From NCBI RefSeq assembly GCF_015207605.1, contig NZ_JADEWO010000027.1, positions 1-64,000 on the forward strand: DNA of 64,000 bases. Direction: 5' to 3'. This DNA is from Oculatella sp. LEGE 06141 (lineage in GTDB: Bacteria; Cyanobacteriota; Cyanobacteriia; Elainellales; Elainellaceae). Each line of letters opens with the position of its first letter. Position 1 is the stretch's first letter. A program made the translations under genes and the position numbers. Under the pieces are notes generated by a model. It saw nothing but the letters and a program-made list of their open reading frames with translations, had not been told where the DNA came from and ran no database searches. Positions 44,509 through 54,294 of the stretch are shown piece by piece.

Positions 44509-45906
44509 TCATGGGTGAATCATGTCTTCTGGTCGCACGAGGCGATCGAACTCGTCTGCGCTCAAAAATCCCAGTTCCACACAGGCATCGCGCAGCGTTT
44601 TACACTCTTTATACGCTTTCTTAGCGACCGCTGCTGCCCGGTCGTAGCCAATGTGAGGGTTCAATGCCGTTACCAACATCAGTGAGTTGGTGAGGAAGTG
44701 GTGGATCTGGTTGTGATTGGGCTGAATTCCCACAACCAGGTGTTGTGTAAATGACTGACACGCATCTGCTAGCAACCGAATGGAGTGCAGCAAGTTGTAG
44801 ATCATCACAGGTTTGAACACATTCAGCTCAAAGTTGCCCTGGCTGCCTGCAATGGCGATCGCCGCATCATTACCCATCACCTGCACACACACCATTGTCA
44901 TGGCTTCGCACTGGGTTGGATTCACCTTCCCCGGCATGATCGACGAACCGGGTTCATTGGCAGGTAACACCAACTCACCCAACCCGCACCGAGGCCCCGA
45001 ACCCAACCAGCGCAAGTCGTTTGCAATTTTCATGAGCGAACTAGCCAGGGTTTTAAGCGCACCACTGGTCATGACGATCGCATCGTGGGCGGCCAGTGCC
45101 GCAAATTTGTTGGGGGCAGAAACGAACGGCAATCCAGTGACCCTGGCGATTTCAGCGGCGACCTGTTCGGCAAAGTCGGGATGGGTGTTTAGCCCCGTTC
45201 CAACGGCTGTACCGCCGATCGCCAGTTCATACAGATGGGGCAGGCTGGCTTGAATGCGCTCCAAATTGTGATCGATCTGTGCCACGTAGCCAGAAAACTC
45301 TTGCCCCAGGGTTAGCGGCACTGCATCCATCAAATGAGTCCGCCCAATTTTGACAATATCTTGAAACTCATTGGCTTTAGCGGCCAGTGCCTCTCGCAAC
45401 GTTTGTAGCGCTGGCAGCAGGTGATGCGTCAGCCGTTCTACAGCGGCAATGTGCATGGCGGTGGGAAATGTATCGTTAGAGGACTGCGACAGGTTGACAT
45501 GATCGTTGGGATGGATTGGGGTTTTGCTGCCCAGGCTACCTCCTGCCAGTTCGATCGCCCGATTAGCAATTACCTCATTGGCGTTCATGTTAGTTTGGGT
45601 GCCGCTTCCGGTTTGCCAAATTCGCAGGGGAAAGTGGTCATCCAGGGTACCCGCAATTACATCATCTGCCGCCTGGGTAATTAGCGCTGCTTTATCTGAA
45701 GCCAGTTTGCCCAGGGCTTGATTGACCACGGCTGCCGCTTGTTTGAGGATGCCGATCGCCCGGATGAGTTCGCGTGGCATGACATCATCACCAATGGCGA
45801 AGTAAGTGAGAGAACGCTGGGTTTGTGCGCCCCAGTAGCGATCGCCTGGAACTTCAACCGCTCCCATACTGTCGTATTCCACACGTGTCGATCGCTCCAG
45901 TGACAT
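44509..45906 (-). CDS. fumC: Fumarate hydratase class II
   Basis: 465 residues, close to E. coli FumC (467). Landmarks: [17 protein letters not shown] near the start, [14 protein letters not shown], the catalytic-serine loop [15 protein letters not shown] around residue 320, and [15 protein letters not shown]. It converts fumarate to malate in the cytoplasm. Aspartase and argininosuccinate lyase share the fold; the tail and NMNANEV segment favour fumarase. It is divergent from the membrane gene at 46135. Confidence 0.95.
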   Translation of the reverse strand: MSLERSTRVEYDSMGAVEVPGDRYWGAQTQRSLTYFAIGDDVMPRELIRAIGILKQAAAVVNQALGKLASDKAALITQAADDVIAGTLDDHFPLRIWQTGSGTQTNMNANEVIANRAIELAGGSLGSKTPIHPNDHVNLSQSSNDTFPTAMHIAAVERLTHHLLPALQTLREALAAKANEFQDIVKIGRTHLMDAVPLTLGQEFSGYVAQIDHNLERIQASLPHLYELAIGGTAVGTGLNTHPDFAEQVAAEIARVTGLPFVSAPNKFAALAAHDAIVMTSGALKTLASSLMKIANDLRWLGSGPRCGLGELVLPANEPGSSIMPGKVNPTQCEAMTMVCVQVMGNDAAIAIAGSQGNFELNVFKPVMIYNLLHSIRLLADACQSFTQHLVVGIQPNHNQIHHFLTNSLMLVTALNPHIGYDRAAAVAKKAYKECKTLRDACVELGFLSADEFDRLVRPEDMIHP

Positions 45907-46134
45907 GAATAGCGCTCCTTTCTGTTCTGATTTAGGGTAGCAGTTGCAGTAAGTCTATAGAAATCAAGGCATTTCTTTAGCCGTTATTGATGGTCTTCAA
46001 TCCCCCCTCAAAAATCAATCATTATTTCAGCTAGTGAGTATCATAGGGACTTTTTAGGATACTCCCACCGTCTCAACAGGACTGAATTCAACGTCAACGT
46101 GCCCCATAGAACCCGTTAAGTAAGGAAAGCAGGG

Positions 46135-47988
46135 ATGAGCGATCGTGCTAAGGTATCCAATCGGCTGAACGAGTTCTATAGTTTCATTGTGTTGCTGGTT
46201 GTAGCTGTTTTCTCCAGCTTTCCGTGGACGTTATACGGCATGAACTGGACAGATAACAGCCAGATTTTTCACTTTGCCAATCGCATGGCAAACGGAGAAT
46301 TTCCGTATCGCGATTTTTCCTATCAAACCGGGTTTATTGGGATTGGCATTGAGGCGATCGTGCAGAACCTCCTGGGGCAAACCTATGGCTCGAGTCTGCT
46401 GCTTCGCCTGTTGGTCAAACTAGGAACGCTGCTGGCGTTCTATGGAGCGTTCAGGCTGTTCACGACCCGGTTCATTGCTGTGGTTATTTGTGCCGGGCTG
46501 GCTATTAATACTCCGTTGTTAGGCGGCGGCGGCAACACCAATTGGGCCGAGTTTCTTGCAGCGCTCTCCATTCCTCTGATGATTCTGGGTTCAACGGCAA
46601 CCCGTCGCAATGCGTCGTTTCTGTATCTGGCGATCGCTGGTTTATCTCTCGCCTTAATTCTGGGATCGCGCCAAAGCAACGGCATTCTATGCATTGCGGT
46701 CGTTCTAGGCGTTTTGGCAGCGCATCTCATTCGGTCGCCAAAAGATGGGTTGAAGGTGTTGCTTCCCCTTACCCTGGGAATTGTGGTCGGAATCGGCGGT
46801 TTGGTTACAGTATTAGCGGCAAACCAGGCGCTACCAATGGCCGTTTACGAGCTATTTACCGCCGCCTCTGAACGCAAAAACGTTAGTACGCTTTCCAGCT
46901 TAATTGATACCTTTTCGGGCGGAGTTGCTGTTACCCCTTCCAGCACCCTGTCTGGCGTGATGCAAGAAACGCTGAGGTTTGTCATTATTCCTCTGGTTCT
47001 CTCTACAGGCATCCTGGGGCTACTGAGGGTTTCACAAAAGCATGACGTTCCCAACAGGCGGTTGGAGCAACTGGGAATTGCCGCGGTGCCCGGTCTGCTC
47101 ATCTTCGGCATCATCGCGGATGAGTTTGTCAGTGGTCAGTTCACCAACACTGGCTTTCATCTATTTCTCTACGATCTACCCCGAACTTTCTTTAGCCTGC
47201 TGCTACTGCTGGGCTGTTTGTTTCCGGCTCGAAGCGAGCGGTTGTTAGGAATATCCCACCCGGCGTTGCCCTTAAGTATTGCTCCTGTTCTGGGAACGGT
47301 GTGGGCGATGCAGCTTTCCTGGCCGGGGCGATTCTATGTGCATACTGACCTGCTCGTCGCGTTAGCCATGCTGCTGATGCTGATGTCTACTAAACTGTCG
47401 AGCCGCTGGAAAAGGGCGATCGCCCTCACCTTCTTAGCCGCCACGGTTAGCGTCTTGTCCAGCCAGGTTGTGCAGCAATCGTTTGGGCAGGCGTTAAATC
47501 GCTACCCACTGGCTCATCCCATGACCCAGGGCATTAAAGTGAACCAGGAAAAGAGGATAGGTTTGTCGGTATTAAGGCAAACGATCGCGCCAGGAGACTC
47601 GTGCTTTATCTATGGTTCGGCATCCGTGCTTTATACCCTGTTGGAGTGCAACAATCCTACCCGGTTGGATATCACCAACGCCGATGCGCTAACCCTGGCA
47701 GATGCCCAGCAGGTGATGGCGGTGCTAACGGCAACTCCGCCCCAGTGGATTATTGACACAGGCAAAGGGGATATTCACATTGCCGATCAATTTGATGGCT
47801 CCCCCACCTTTTATGGCTCTTTCAATCAAGCTGGCCCTAAAGCCCTCCATTTGGGGTTGCAAAATCTGATTCAGACCTATCAACAAACGGCAACGCTGAG
47901 TGATTTTTATCCGGAGGGGGCAGCCATCGACCCGGATGATCGCGATCGCGTCCTGCAATTTCGGATTTATCAACGTCAGTCCAGCTAA
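46135..47988 (+). CDS. Multi-pass membrane protein, GT-C-like
   Basis: 617 residues with about ten to twelve predicted membrane helices (first at ~14-35, FIVLLVVAVFSSFPWTLYG; others through residue ~450) and a soluble ~150-residue C-terminal domain containing DSCFIYGSASVLYTLLECNN. The N-terminal loop after helix one has an acidic pair (MNWTDNSQIFHF) where GT-C enzymes hold catalytic Asp/Glu. It is likely a lipid-linked sugar transferase of the inner membrane, but no sub-family was recognised. AAGGAAAG upstream supports the ATG at 46135. The neighbouring GT2 could provide its lipid-linked donor. Confidence 0.75.
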   Translation: MSDRAKVSNRLNEFYSFIVLLVVAVFSSFPWTLYGMNWTDNSQIFHFANRMANGEFPYRDFSYQTGFIGIGIEAIVQNLLGQTYGSSLLLRLLVKLGTLLAFYGAFRLFTTRFIAVVICAGLAINTPLLGGGGNTNWAEFLAALSIPLMILGSTATRRNASFLYLAIAGLSLALILGSRQSNGILCIAVVLGVLAAHLIRSPKDGLKVLLPLTLGIVVGIGGLVTVLAANQALPMAVYELFTAASERKNVSTLSSLIDTFSGGVAVTPSSTLSGVMQETLRFVIIPLVLSTGILGLLRVSQKHDVPNRRLEQLGIAAVPGLLIFGIIADEFVSGQFTNTGFHLFLYDLPRTFFSLLLLLGCLFPARSERLLGISHPALPLSIAPVLGTVWAMQLSWPGRFYVHTDLLVALAMLLMLMSTKLSSRWKRAIALTFLAATVSVLSSQVVQQSFGQALNRYPLAHPMTQGIKVNQEKRIGLSVLRQTIAPGDSCFIYGSASVLYTLLECNNPTRLDITNADALTLADAQQVMAVLTATPPQWIIDTGKGDIHIADQFDGSPTFYGSFNQAGPKALHLGLQNLIQTYQQTATLSDFYPEGAAIDPDDRDRVLQFRIYQRQSS

Positions 47989-47999
47989 ATTAACCAAAG

Positions 48000-48695
48000 C
48001 TATTTTTGCTCTGGCTCTATGGGGTTGGCTGCCTGCTCCTGCTGGTGTAGTGCCCGTCGTGGGTCAGCTCGGCGACGACGATACCAGGTTGCGCCCCCAA
48101 CTAGGGTGCCAATTAAGCCCAGAGCCGCCATTAGCGGGATTACATCTCCTGTTTGCAGCACCGTTAGCCCCGAACTGCCCAGTAAAACAAACGGCAACAC
48201 GCCTGGAACCGTTCCCAAAATGGTGCCAATCAGGTAATCGCGCAGCCGAACCGAGGTTAGCCCTGCTGTAAAGTTGACAATGCCATAGGGAATAATCGGC
48301 AGCAGCCGCACCGCAAAGATGTAAAATACTCCACCCTGCTGAATTTCGGCATCCATTGCTTGCCATCGCCCCGCTAATTTTTGGGACACCCAGTGCCGCC
48401 CAAAGGTACGAGTAAAGGTAAACGTGACGATCGCAGCCACAACTGCCGCTACGCTCGTCCACAGGGTGCCAAGCCACGGCCCAAAAATAGCTCCTCCGGT
48501 TAGGTTCAGCACCGTTGACGGCAAAACTAACGCCGTGGCAATAACATAAACCACCACGTAAATAATGGGTGCCCAAACACCCGCACGTCGCAGCAGGATT
48601 TGTAGCTGTTCGGGGTCAATTCCTCCTAAAAGATGCAGGGCTGGAATCGTGGCTGCAATACAGGCCAGCGTCAGGAAGAGAATGCCCCGTTTCAT
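48000..48695 (-). CDS. TVP38/TMEM64-family (VTT domain) membrane protein
   Basis: 231 residues with five to six helices. Landmarks of the family: YVVVYVIATALVLPSTVLNL, GGAIFGPWLGTLWTSVAAVV, FTFTRTFGRHWV, and RLLPIIPYGIVNFTAGLTSV. Such proteins reside in the inner membrane and some move lipids across it. It has a polar C-terminal tail (RRRRADPRRALHQQEQAANP). It is 9 bases after the stop of the GT2 gene upstream in the same direction, suggesting an operon for lipid-linked glycans. Confidence 0.9.
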   Translation of the reverse strand: MKRGILFLTLACIAATIPALHLLGGIDPEQLQILLRRAGVWAPIIYVVVYVIATALVLPSTVLNLTGGAIFGPWLGTLWTSVAAVVAAIVTFTFTRTFGRHWVSQKLAGRWQAMDAEIQQGGVFYIFAVRLLPIIPYGIVNFTAGLTSVRLRDYLIGTILGTVPGVLPFVLLGSSGLTVLQTGDVIPLMAALGLIGTLVGGATWYRRRRADPRRALHQQEQAANPIEPEQK

Positions 48696-48704
48696 AGTGT
48701 GTCC

Positions 48705-49709
48705 TTAGCGAATGGGTGTTTCTGACATGGGGTGAGAGGTTCCAGCCGGGGTAGACCGATCAGAGGCGACCCCATAGGTTTCTCGCACCAGATATAGCGG
48801 ACGCCCCTTCACTTCTTCGTAAACTCGGCCAAGATACTCGCCCAGGAAACCGAGCGTCACCAACTGGATGCCGCCTAAAAACAAGATGGCTACCATAATC
48901 GAGGCATAGCCAGGTACGTCTACTCCTGATACCAGCGTGCGAATCACCAGAAATGACGCATAGAGAAAGGCTAAAAAAGACAGCACCCCGCCCACATAGC
49001 TCCAGATCTTCAGCGGCAACAGGCTAAAAGACGTAATGCCATCTAGCGCAAAGTTCCAGAGTTTCCAATAGTTCCAGCTTGTTTCACCCTTGTGACGTTG
49101 AGGCCGATCGAACATGACTGACGTTTGCTTAAAGCCTACCCACGAAAACAGCCCCTTCATGAACCGGGTTCGTTCTGGCAGTTGTTTAAGTGCCTCAATC
49201 ACCCGCCGATCGAGCAACCGAAAATCGCCCGTATTGGCTGGAATCGGAATCTGGCTGATGCGGCCAATCACGCTGTAAAACCCTTCTGCTGTCAGCCGCT
49301 TTAGCCAACTTTCATCCTGACGCGATCGCCGCGTAGCATACACCATGTCATAGCCTTCTCGCCACTTGGCAACCAGTTCGCCAATCAATTCGGGAGGGTC
49401 TTGCAAATCCGCATCAATCAACACTGCCGCGTTGCCGATCGCATGATCTAGCCCTGCGGTCATGGCAATTTCTTTGCCAAAATTACGAGACAGACTGATG
49501 ACTTTGATCGCGGCATTGCGGTGATGATGGGCGATGAGCTTATCTAACGTGCGATCGCGGCTACCATCGTTGATGCAAATAATTTCGTATGACAAATCAA
49601 GCGACGTGAGAGCCTGAACAAGCCGTTCAAACAAATAGTCAATGTTTGGTTCCTCGTTGTGTAGAGGAATCACCACCGAAATCTCTACACGGCTAGAGCT
49701 GGTCAGCAT
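48705..49709 (-). CDS. Polyprenyl-phosphate GT2 glycosyltransferase (GtrB/DPM-like)
   Basis: 334 residues. The GT2 domain (~10-240) has SVVIPLHNEEPNIDYLFERL, INDGSRDRTLDK, LIDADLQDPPELIG (metal-binding DxD) and RHKGETSWNYWKLW. Two membrane helices follow at ~245-268 and ~275-300, the standard arrangement of GtrB, ArnC and dolichyl-phosphate mannose synthases. It transfers a sugar to polyprenyl phosphate at the inner membrane face. The product could serve the GT-C-like protein at 46135. It heads the two-gene operon with the TVP38 protein. Confidence 0.92.
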   Translation of the reverse strand: MLTSSSRVEISVVIPLHNEEPNIDYLFERLVQALTSLDLSYEIICINDGSRDRTLDKLIAHHHRNAAIKVISLSRNFGKEIAMTAGLDHAIGNAAVLIDADLQDPPELIGELVAKWREGYDMVYATRRSRQDESWLKRLTAEGFYSVIGRISQIPIPANTGDFRLLDRRVIEALKQLPERTRFMKGLFSWVGFKQTSVMFDRPQRHKGETSWNYWKLWNFALDGITSFSLLPLKIWSYVGGVLSFLAFLYASFLVIRTLVSGVDVPGYASIMVAILFLGGIQLVTLGFLGEYLGRVYEEVKGRPLYLVRETYGVASDRSTPAGTSHPMSETPIR

Positions 49710-49974
49710 AGGTCTACGGCATTACAAGACGTTCATTCACTGCGCCTTAGATCTCTCTGACAATACCATTAGAGAATAGGCAGAATAGCGCTTCAATCTA
49801 CAGAACGATGAGGCACTTTTCAACTAGCCTTACAACGATGAGACGGTCTATCAGGATGGTGGGTTCCAGGCAATGTGCGATCGCCCACATGGTTACAGAT
49901 ACAGCTTCTTCAGACCGTCCTGCCAGCTATTTCAAAGCTGTGAAAGATTGAACTGGCCGAATTGAACTAGCCAA

Positions 49975-50268
49975 TCAGGACTGAAGAAGATGAGCGATCG
50001 CCCCCTCCAGTTCCGGCTGTGTCAGGCTGGTGATGATAAACACTTCTTGAAACGATTTTCCTTTACGGGCGATGAGCTTAAACCCACCGCGAACCGGAAC
50101 GGAGATCTTGAGCTTGAGCGTCGGAGCATTCGACTTAGCTCGACCAATGACCGCTGGTGTCACCGTTTGAATTCCCGCCTGCTGGATAAGCTTCTCTAAA
50201 ATCGGAATTAAGCCGGGAAGATGGGTTGAATGATTCCACACCAGCCTGCCATTGGCAGAAGAACTCAT
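49975..50268 (-). CDS. DUF2103-like small protein
   Basis: 97 residues. The start GRLVWNHSTHLPGLIPILEK and the strand pattern KLKISVPVRGGFKLIARKGK match what I remember of DUF2103, a conserved cyanobacterial family described as predicted metal-binding with no known function. ATG at 50268 begins 15 bases downstream of the clpS stop, so it may be co-transcribed with clpS. The protein is probably soluble and basic. Confidence 0.7.
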   Translation of the reverse strand: MSSSANGRLVWNHSTHLPGLIPILEKLIQQAGIQTVTPAVIGRAKSNAPTLKLKISVPVRGGFKLIARKGKSFQEVFIITSLTQPELEGAIAHLLQS

Positions 50269-50283
50269 AGAATTAGCTCACAA

Positions 50284-50610
50284 CTAAGCGGCTTCGATCG
50301 GAGCCATGGTTAAACCGGCACGGCTGAGCTGCTGATGATATAGCTCAGCCTGTTCTTGTGGCCCAGTCCAGACGATCGCCTGCCCTTCATTGTGAATCTG
50401 ATGGGTGAGTTCCCAGGCAAGATCGCTGGTCATCATGGGAACGTACTTCATTAGGCACTCTGCTACATGTTGAAAGGTGTTGAAATCGTCATTCAACACA
50501 ATCACCTTAAAGTTGGGATAACGACTGCGAACCGTTTGGCTGGAACGCGCCGGCGTGACCGCAGGCGCAGCAGAAGTTGCGGAAGGGGCTGCTGAGATAA
50601 GCATCGTCAT
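50284..50610 (-). CDS. clpS: ClpS protease adaptor
   Basis: 108 residues. After a ~25-residue Ala/Ser/Thr-rich start, the ClpS core begins with YPNFKVIVLNDDFNTFQHVA and continues with CLMKYVPMMTSDLAWELTHQ and IHNEGQAIVWTGPQEQAELY. The DDFNT motif contacts N-degron substrates; ClpS passes N-end-rule proteins to ClpC-ClpP in the cytoplasm. Start is uncertain among GTG 50625, ATG 50610 and ATG 50604; the long N-terminus is more variable in this family. Confidence 0.93.
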   Translation of the reverse strand: MTMLISAAPSATSAAPAVTPARSSQTVRSRYPNFKVIVLNDDFNTFQHVAECLMKYVPMMTSDLAWELTHQIHNEGQAIVWTGPQEQAELYHQQLSRAGLTMAPIEAA

Positions 50611-50857
50611 AAGCACCGTCACCACAAAAAGAACTTAATAAAAGTATATTGTTTGTTATTCTATTCCATCAGTCTAACGATTGATCACCCAGTTGTGCAG
50701 GTTGGTTATACGTTTCTGCGTGTGTGAGGGGAGCATGGTTATGGTTACACCACTGCTCCCGCTTCACTGTTTACCCCGCTTACCATTCAACCCAAACCGC
50801 TTTCCCAAAGCAGGGTGAACGCAAGTTATACCACCGACGTTGCCGCGCTATTGCCGC

Positions 50858-52915
50858 CTACTGCCAACCCTGCCAGTCTTCGTTGAAGATAGAGGTATTG
50901 GGAAACGCGATCGGGTTGTTGTTTTGCTCCAAACGCCGCTGGAGCGCTTCAAGTTGGGGTTCGCGTTGGGGCAGTTGGTCAACCAGTTGATAGGGCAAAA
51001 CGTTCTGGTCTAAAGCAAAATCAACCGTTGTTCCTGCTGCCGCCCCCGATGACCACTCAAAGGAATGGACGCGATAAGCGGCGGCGGCGATATGGCTGGT
51101 GGCAATACTCTTCCCAGCCACCAGCAGGTTATCGACCTGTTGCGGAATCATCGACCGCAGCGGAATTTGGAATGGGTAGGCTTGTCCGGCACCTCGCCGT
51201 TCGCCCGGTCGTTCATAATTCCCTTCCAGTTCTGGTGGACTCAGCACCATACAGGGATGGAAGTCGATCGCATAGTGACCAATGCCGACCGTATCCGGGT
51301 AGATGGTAGACCGGGTGCGGCGGGCAATTTCGTTGGGCGGTTGGTTGCTGCGAATAGCCGACGCAGTTTCTAAACCAGCCAGTGCTGTCCGCAGGCTGCG
51401 ATACATCTGAGGCGGCAGCGCTTCTTGATAGTACTCATCCTGATAATCGCGGCGAGAAATATCAATTTCCCAAATGCTGAACCCCTGCGGGAAGGCATAA
51501 CTCTCCCGCCCAATCAACCGTCGCCCTTCGCGCATGTAAGGATACTTTGACAGGCCGTGAACCGTGCCCATTGGCGAGTCTAGCCCCGACAGATAACGGT
51601 GGTTGGGGTTGGGTTCTTTAACGCCATCGCCTAGCTGCGAGTCGGTGGTGCCAGCAACCAGCCAGTGGAAATAGCCGATCGAGAGTTCTTCGGCACTTGC
51701 CAAGCTCTCTGTTCGCAAACCGCCCATCCAGCCTCCTGCGTCTAGCTGTCCGGCTTGCTGAAGCTGTTCGCGGTTGTAAATCAGGTTGTCGAGCGGGGTA
51801 CCCGGGCGGTAATCGTTGCCCCACGTCCAGTTTTGCATGGAGATGTCGCCGGGAGTCCATTCATAGTCTGGGTAGCTTCTGCCTGTTCCCTGGGGCTGCG
51901 GATCTTCGGCGTAAATTCGGCGATAGGTAAAGACACTATCGAAGTCGAATCGCGGTAATTCAAAACTGTAGTAGGGCTGGTAGCGATCGTAAAAAGCAGG
52001 TGCAACATGCTCTTGCGATTCCTCGGTCGCCTGCATCGCAAAGGTGTAGGTGTAGCCCTGGGTGCAGTAGGTATCGTTCGTGGGGCTGGAGGCAGACGGT
52101 TCTACATACGAAACGGGATCAATTCCCAGGCGATAGGGCACATCGGCTAAGGCAATAATCTCGCCCGTCTCGGTGGCCTCGACCACGTACCAATCGGCTG
52201 GTCTGGGTGTGTCGTCATTGGTTGGCAACGGCACAAACCGGATGATGTCTTTCTCGAAGTTGCTGGAATCGTCGTAGGTGTACCAGTCTTCGATGTTTTG
52301 CGACAATGGTGTGGTGTTGAGCGGCGGCGCACCCGCTGCTGGACGGTGCTGAATTGCAGTGACGCTGCGAATTTGAGCATCCTGAATCTCTAATTCCTTG
52401 ACCACGGTGGAGGGAAACCACCGCAGTTCCCCATTGCCGCGATCGGCTGCATCTTCCAGCATTTCCTGAAGAATGTCTGCTGCATCACGGGGTAGAAAGC
52501 ACGATTCGCTTACCCAACAGTCGCCCGGATTGAGCCGTCTGTAGAAGCGGCGAATGCGATCCCGCAGTTCCAGGTAGCCTCTGGAATAAAACAACAGCGA
52601 TCGCTGTGTTTGCCGTTCATCCAGAGCAGAGGTTCCCTGGGCAGAAATTTGGCCGCCCACCCAGTCGGTAATTTCAGTCAAACAAACGGTTCGCCCTGCC
52701 AACAGTGACTCATACGCTGTCGCTGCTCCGGCCAAACCACCCCCAATCACCAACACTTCACAGGTGACATTTTGATCGGGCGATCGGGGTGGAGCTGCCC
52801 AGGCTGGAGCAACGGCTGAGGATAGGAAGACCCACCCTAAAACCGCATTGCCGAGAGTTTTGCCGCCAGTCCAAAGAACCGATGCTTTGCCAGGGCGGTT
52901 ATGCCAACACTTCAT
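50858..52915 (-). CDS. Secreted FAD-dependent oxidoreductase
   Basis: 685 residues. A signal peptide is likely (basic start, LGNAVLGWVFLSSAVAPAWA, cleavage before APP). The FAD motif VLVIGGGLAGAATAYESLLA follows at ~55. Conserved cores PTNDDTPRPADWYVVEATET and VAGKSIATSHIAAAAYRVHS are typical of FAD-dependent oxidoreductases with an Rossmann N-terminus of the PF12831 type. Substrate unknown. ATG at 52915 is preferred to GTG 52924. Export of a flavoprotein to the periplasm or outside is unusual. No obvious operon partners. Confidence 0.82.
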   Translation of the reverse strand: MKCWHNRPGKASVLWTGGKTLGNAVLGWVFLSSAVAPAWAAPPRSPDQNVTCEVLVIGGGLAGAATAYESLLAGRTVCLTEITDWVGGQISAQGTSALDERQTQRSLLFYSRGYLELRDRIRRFYRRLNPGDCWVSESCFLPRDAADILQEMLEDAADRGNGELRWFPSTVVKELEIQDAQIRSVTAIQHRPAAGAPPLNTTPLSQNIEDWYTYDDSSNFEKDIIRFVPLPTNDDTPRPADWYVVEATETGEIIALADVPYRLGIDPVSYVEPSASSPTNDTYCTQGYTYTFAMQATEESQEHVAPAFYDRYQPYYSFELPRFDFDSVFTYRRIYAEDPQPQGTGRSYPDYEWTPGDISMQNWTWGNDYRPGTPLDNLIYNREQLQQAGQLDAGGWMGGLRTESLASAEELSIGYFHWLVAGTTDSQLGDGVKEPNPNHRYLSGLDSPMGTVHGLSKYPYMREGRRLIGRESYAFPQGFSIWEIDISRRDYQDEYYQEALPPQMYRSLRTALAGLETASAIRSNQPPNEIARRTRSTIYPDTVGIGHYAIDFHPCMVLSPPELEGNYERPGERRGAGQAYPFQIPLRSMIPQQVDNLLVAGKSIATSHIAAAAYRVHSFEWSSGAAAGTTVDFALDQNVLPYQLVDQLPQREPQLEALQRRLEQNNNPIAFPNTSIFNEDWQGWQ

Positions 52916-52924
52916 ACCTATCAC

Positions 52925-53304
52925 TATTGAATTTACAAATGTGTGAATAGCTCTAAATGGCGACCCATGCAGAGCTTAAGCAACGGAAATCAACCGATGA
53001 TGATCAAACTGAAGTTGATTCCTTGTTTTGAAACCCATACCATACTAATCATCAGGGTTGTACCTGAGGGGTCTCACCCCTCGTCTGGTTCTGGCGATCG
53101 CGACAACTGAATTTTGGATGGCGGATTCTGGATTCATCGTTGCTCACCAGGATTATATTCAAACTCTAAAAAAGCTGATAGCTTGCTCCCACTCGCCCAA
53201 AAAACGCATTCGCACCTGCTCCGGCTCCAATCCAAAACCTTGCCGTAATCAGCTACTCGTATACATTCAATCGTTTTTGAGGCACTTCAGGATACCATAG
53301 AGGT
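52925..53304. other. Intergenic region, about 380 bases
   Basis: Lies between the divergent FAD oxidoreductase and alpha/beta hydrolase. It holds one short inverted repeat, GAGGGG/CCCCTC near 53068-53085, and no recognisable gene. Promoters for both directions must lie here. Confidence 0.5.
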
Positions 53305-54264
53305 ATGGTCAAGACCGTTGATGTTCTGGGAGTTCCGCACGCTTACGAGCTAACTGCTCCCACTCGCTCTGACATCGTTCTGGTGTTTGTTCACGGTTGG
53401 CTTTTGAGCCGTGAATACTGGCAGCCTATCATTCAGCGGCTGTCAACCGAATATCAGTGCTTATCTTACGACCTGCGAGGGTTTGGGGGGTCACAGCCGC
53501 AACACCACATCAAGACGTTTGCCGTTGCCAACCGTTCGTATTCCACCCGGGAAATGGCGACCGAGCGAGTCGAGTTTGCGGAGGTTACGGTTACAGAGTG
53601 TCCGGTATCCAGTTATTCACCATCGGCTTACGCTAAAGATCTAGGCATTCTACTAAAACAGCTCAATATTTCTAGCGCCTGGTTGGTGGGTCATTCCCTG
53701 GGCGGCAGCATTGCGCTGTGGGCGGCCAGTCAGTTTCCAGAGTCGGTAAAGGGTGTGGTTTGCATCAACTCTGGCGGCGGAATTTACCTGAAAGAAGAAT
53801 TTGAGCGGTTTCGTGCTGCCGGGCAACAGTTAGTTAAATTGCGGCCTCAGTGGCTTCGTCTGCTTCCCCTGATTGATTTACCTATGACCCGCATGAATGT
53901 GGCTCGTCCGATCGCGCGTCGCTGGGGTAAGCAGCGCGTGCTGGACTGGGTTGCTGCCCATCCTGATGCCGCTCTGGGAACCTTGATGGATTCCACCACC
54001 GAAGCAGAAGTGCATCATCTGCCACAAATCGTGTCCAAGCTGAAGCAGCCTGTCTACTTCATTGCTGGAGAAAACGATACGATTATGGAACCGAAGTATG
54101 TGCATCATTTAGCCAGCTTTCATCGGCTCTTTCGCTGTTGCGGTGACAATGTTGTCGAAATTCCGAACTGCGGTCATCTATCGATGGTTGAGCAGCCCGA
54201 TGCCGTTGCTGATGAAGTAAAAACGATTTTGGCGAAGCACGGTGTCGAGTCACCCACCAGCTAA
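53305..54264 (+). CDS. Alpha/beta hydrolase
   Basis: 319 residues. Landmarks: oxyanion region VFVHGWLLSREYWQPII at ~30-45, nucleophile elbow GHSLGGSIAL around residue 130 with the catalytic Ser, acid in AGENDTIMEPKYV near 255 and the His in NCGHLSMVEQPD near 292. It is a cytoplasmic hydrolase of unknown substrate (ester, lactone or other). A ~35-residue insertion before the elbow (TFAVANRSYSTREMATERVE region) is not part of the core fold. Confidence 0.9.
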   Translation: MVKTVDVLGVPHAYELTAPTRSDIVLVFVHGWLLSREYWQPIIQRLSTEYQCLSYDLRGFGGSQPQHHIKTFAVANRSYSTREMATERVEFAEVTVTECPVSSYSPSAYAKDLGILLKQLNISSAWLVGHSLGGSIALWAASQFPESVKGVVCINSGGGIYLKEEFERFRAAGQQLVKLRPQWLRLLPLIDLPMTRMNVARPIARRWGKQRVLDWVAAHPDAALGTLMDSTTEAEVHHLPQIVSKLKQPVYFIAGENDTIMEPKYVHHLASFHRLFRCCGDNVVEIPNCGHLSMVEQPDAVADEVKTILAKHGVESPTS

Positions 54265-54294
54265 GGAGCCAGGGACAACTTCAGGTATCCGCCG

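Noticed and set aside
53058-53300. 80-residue frame before the alpha/beta hydrolase
   Set aside because: No ribosome binding site and unlikely composition; treated as intergenic.
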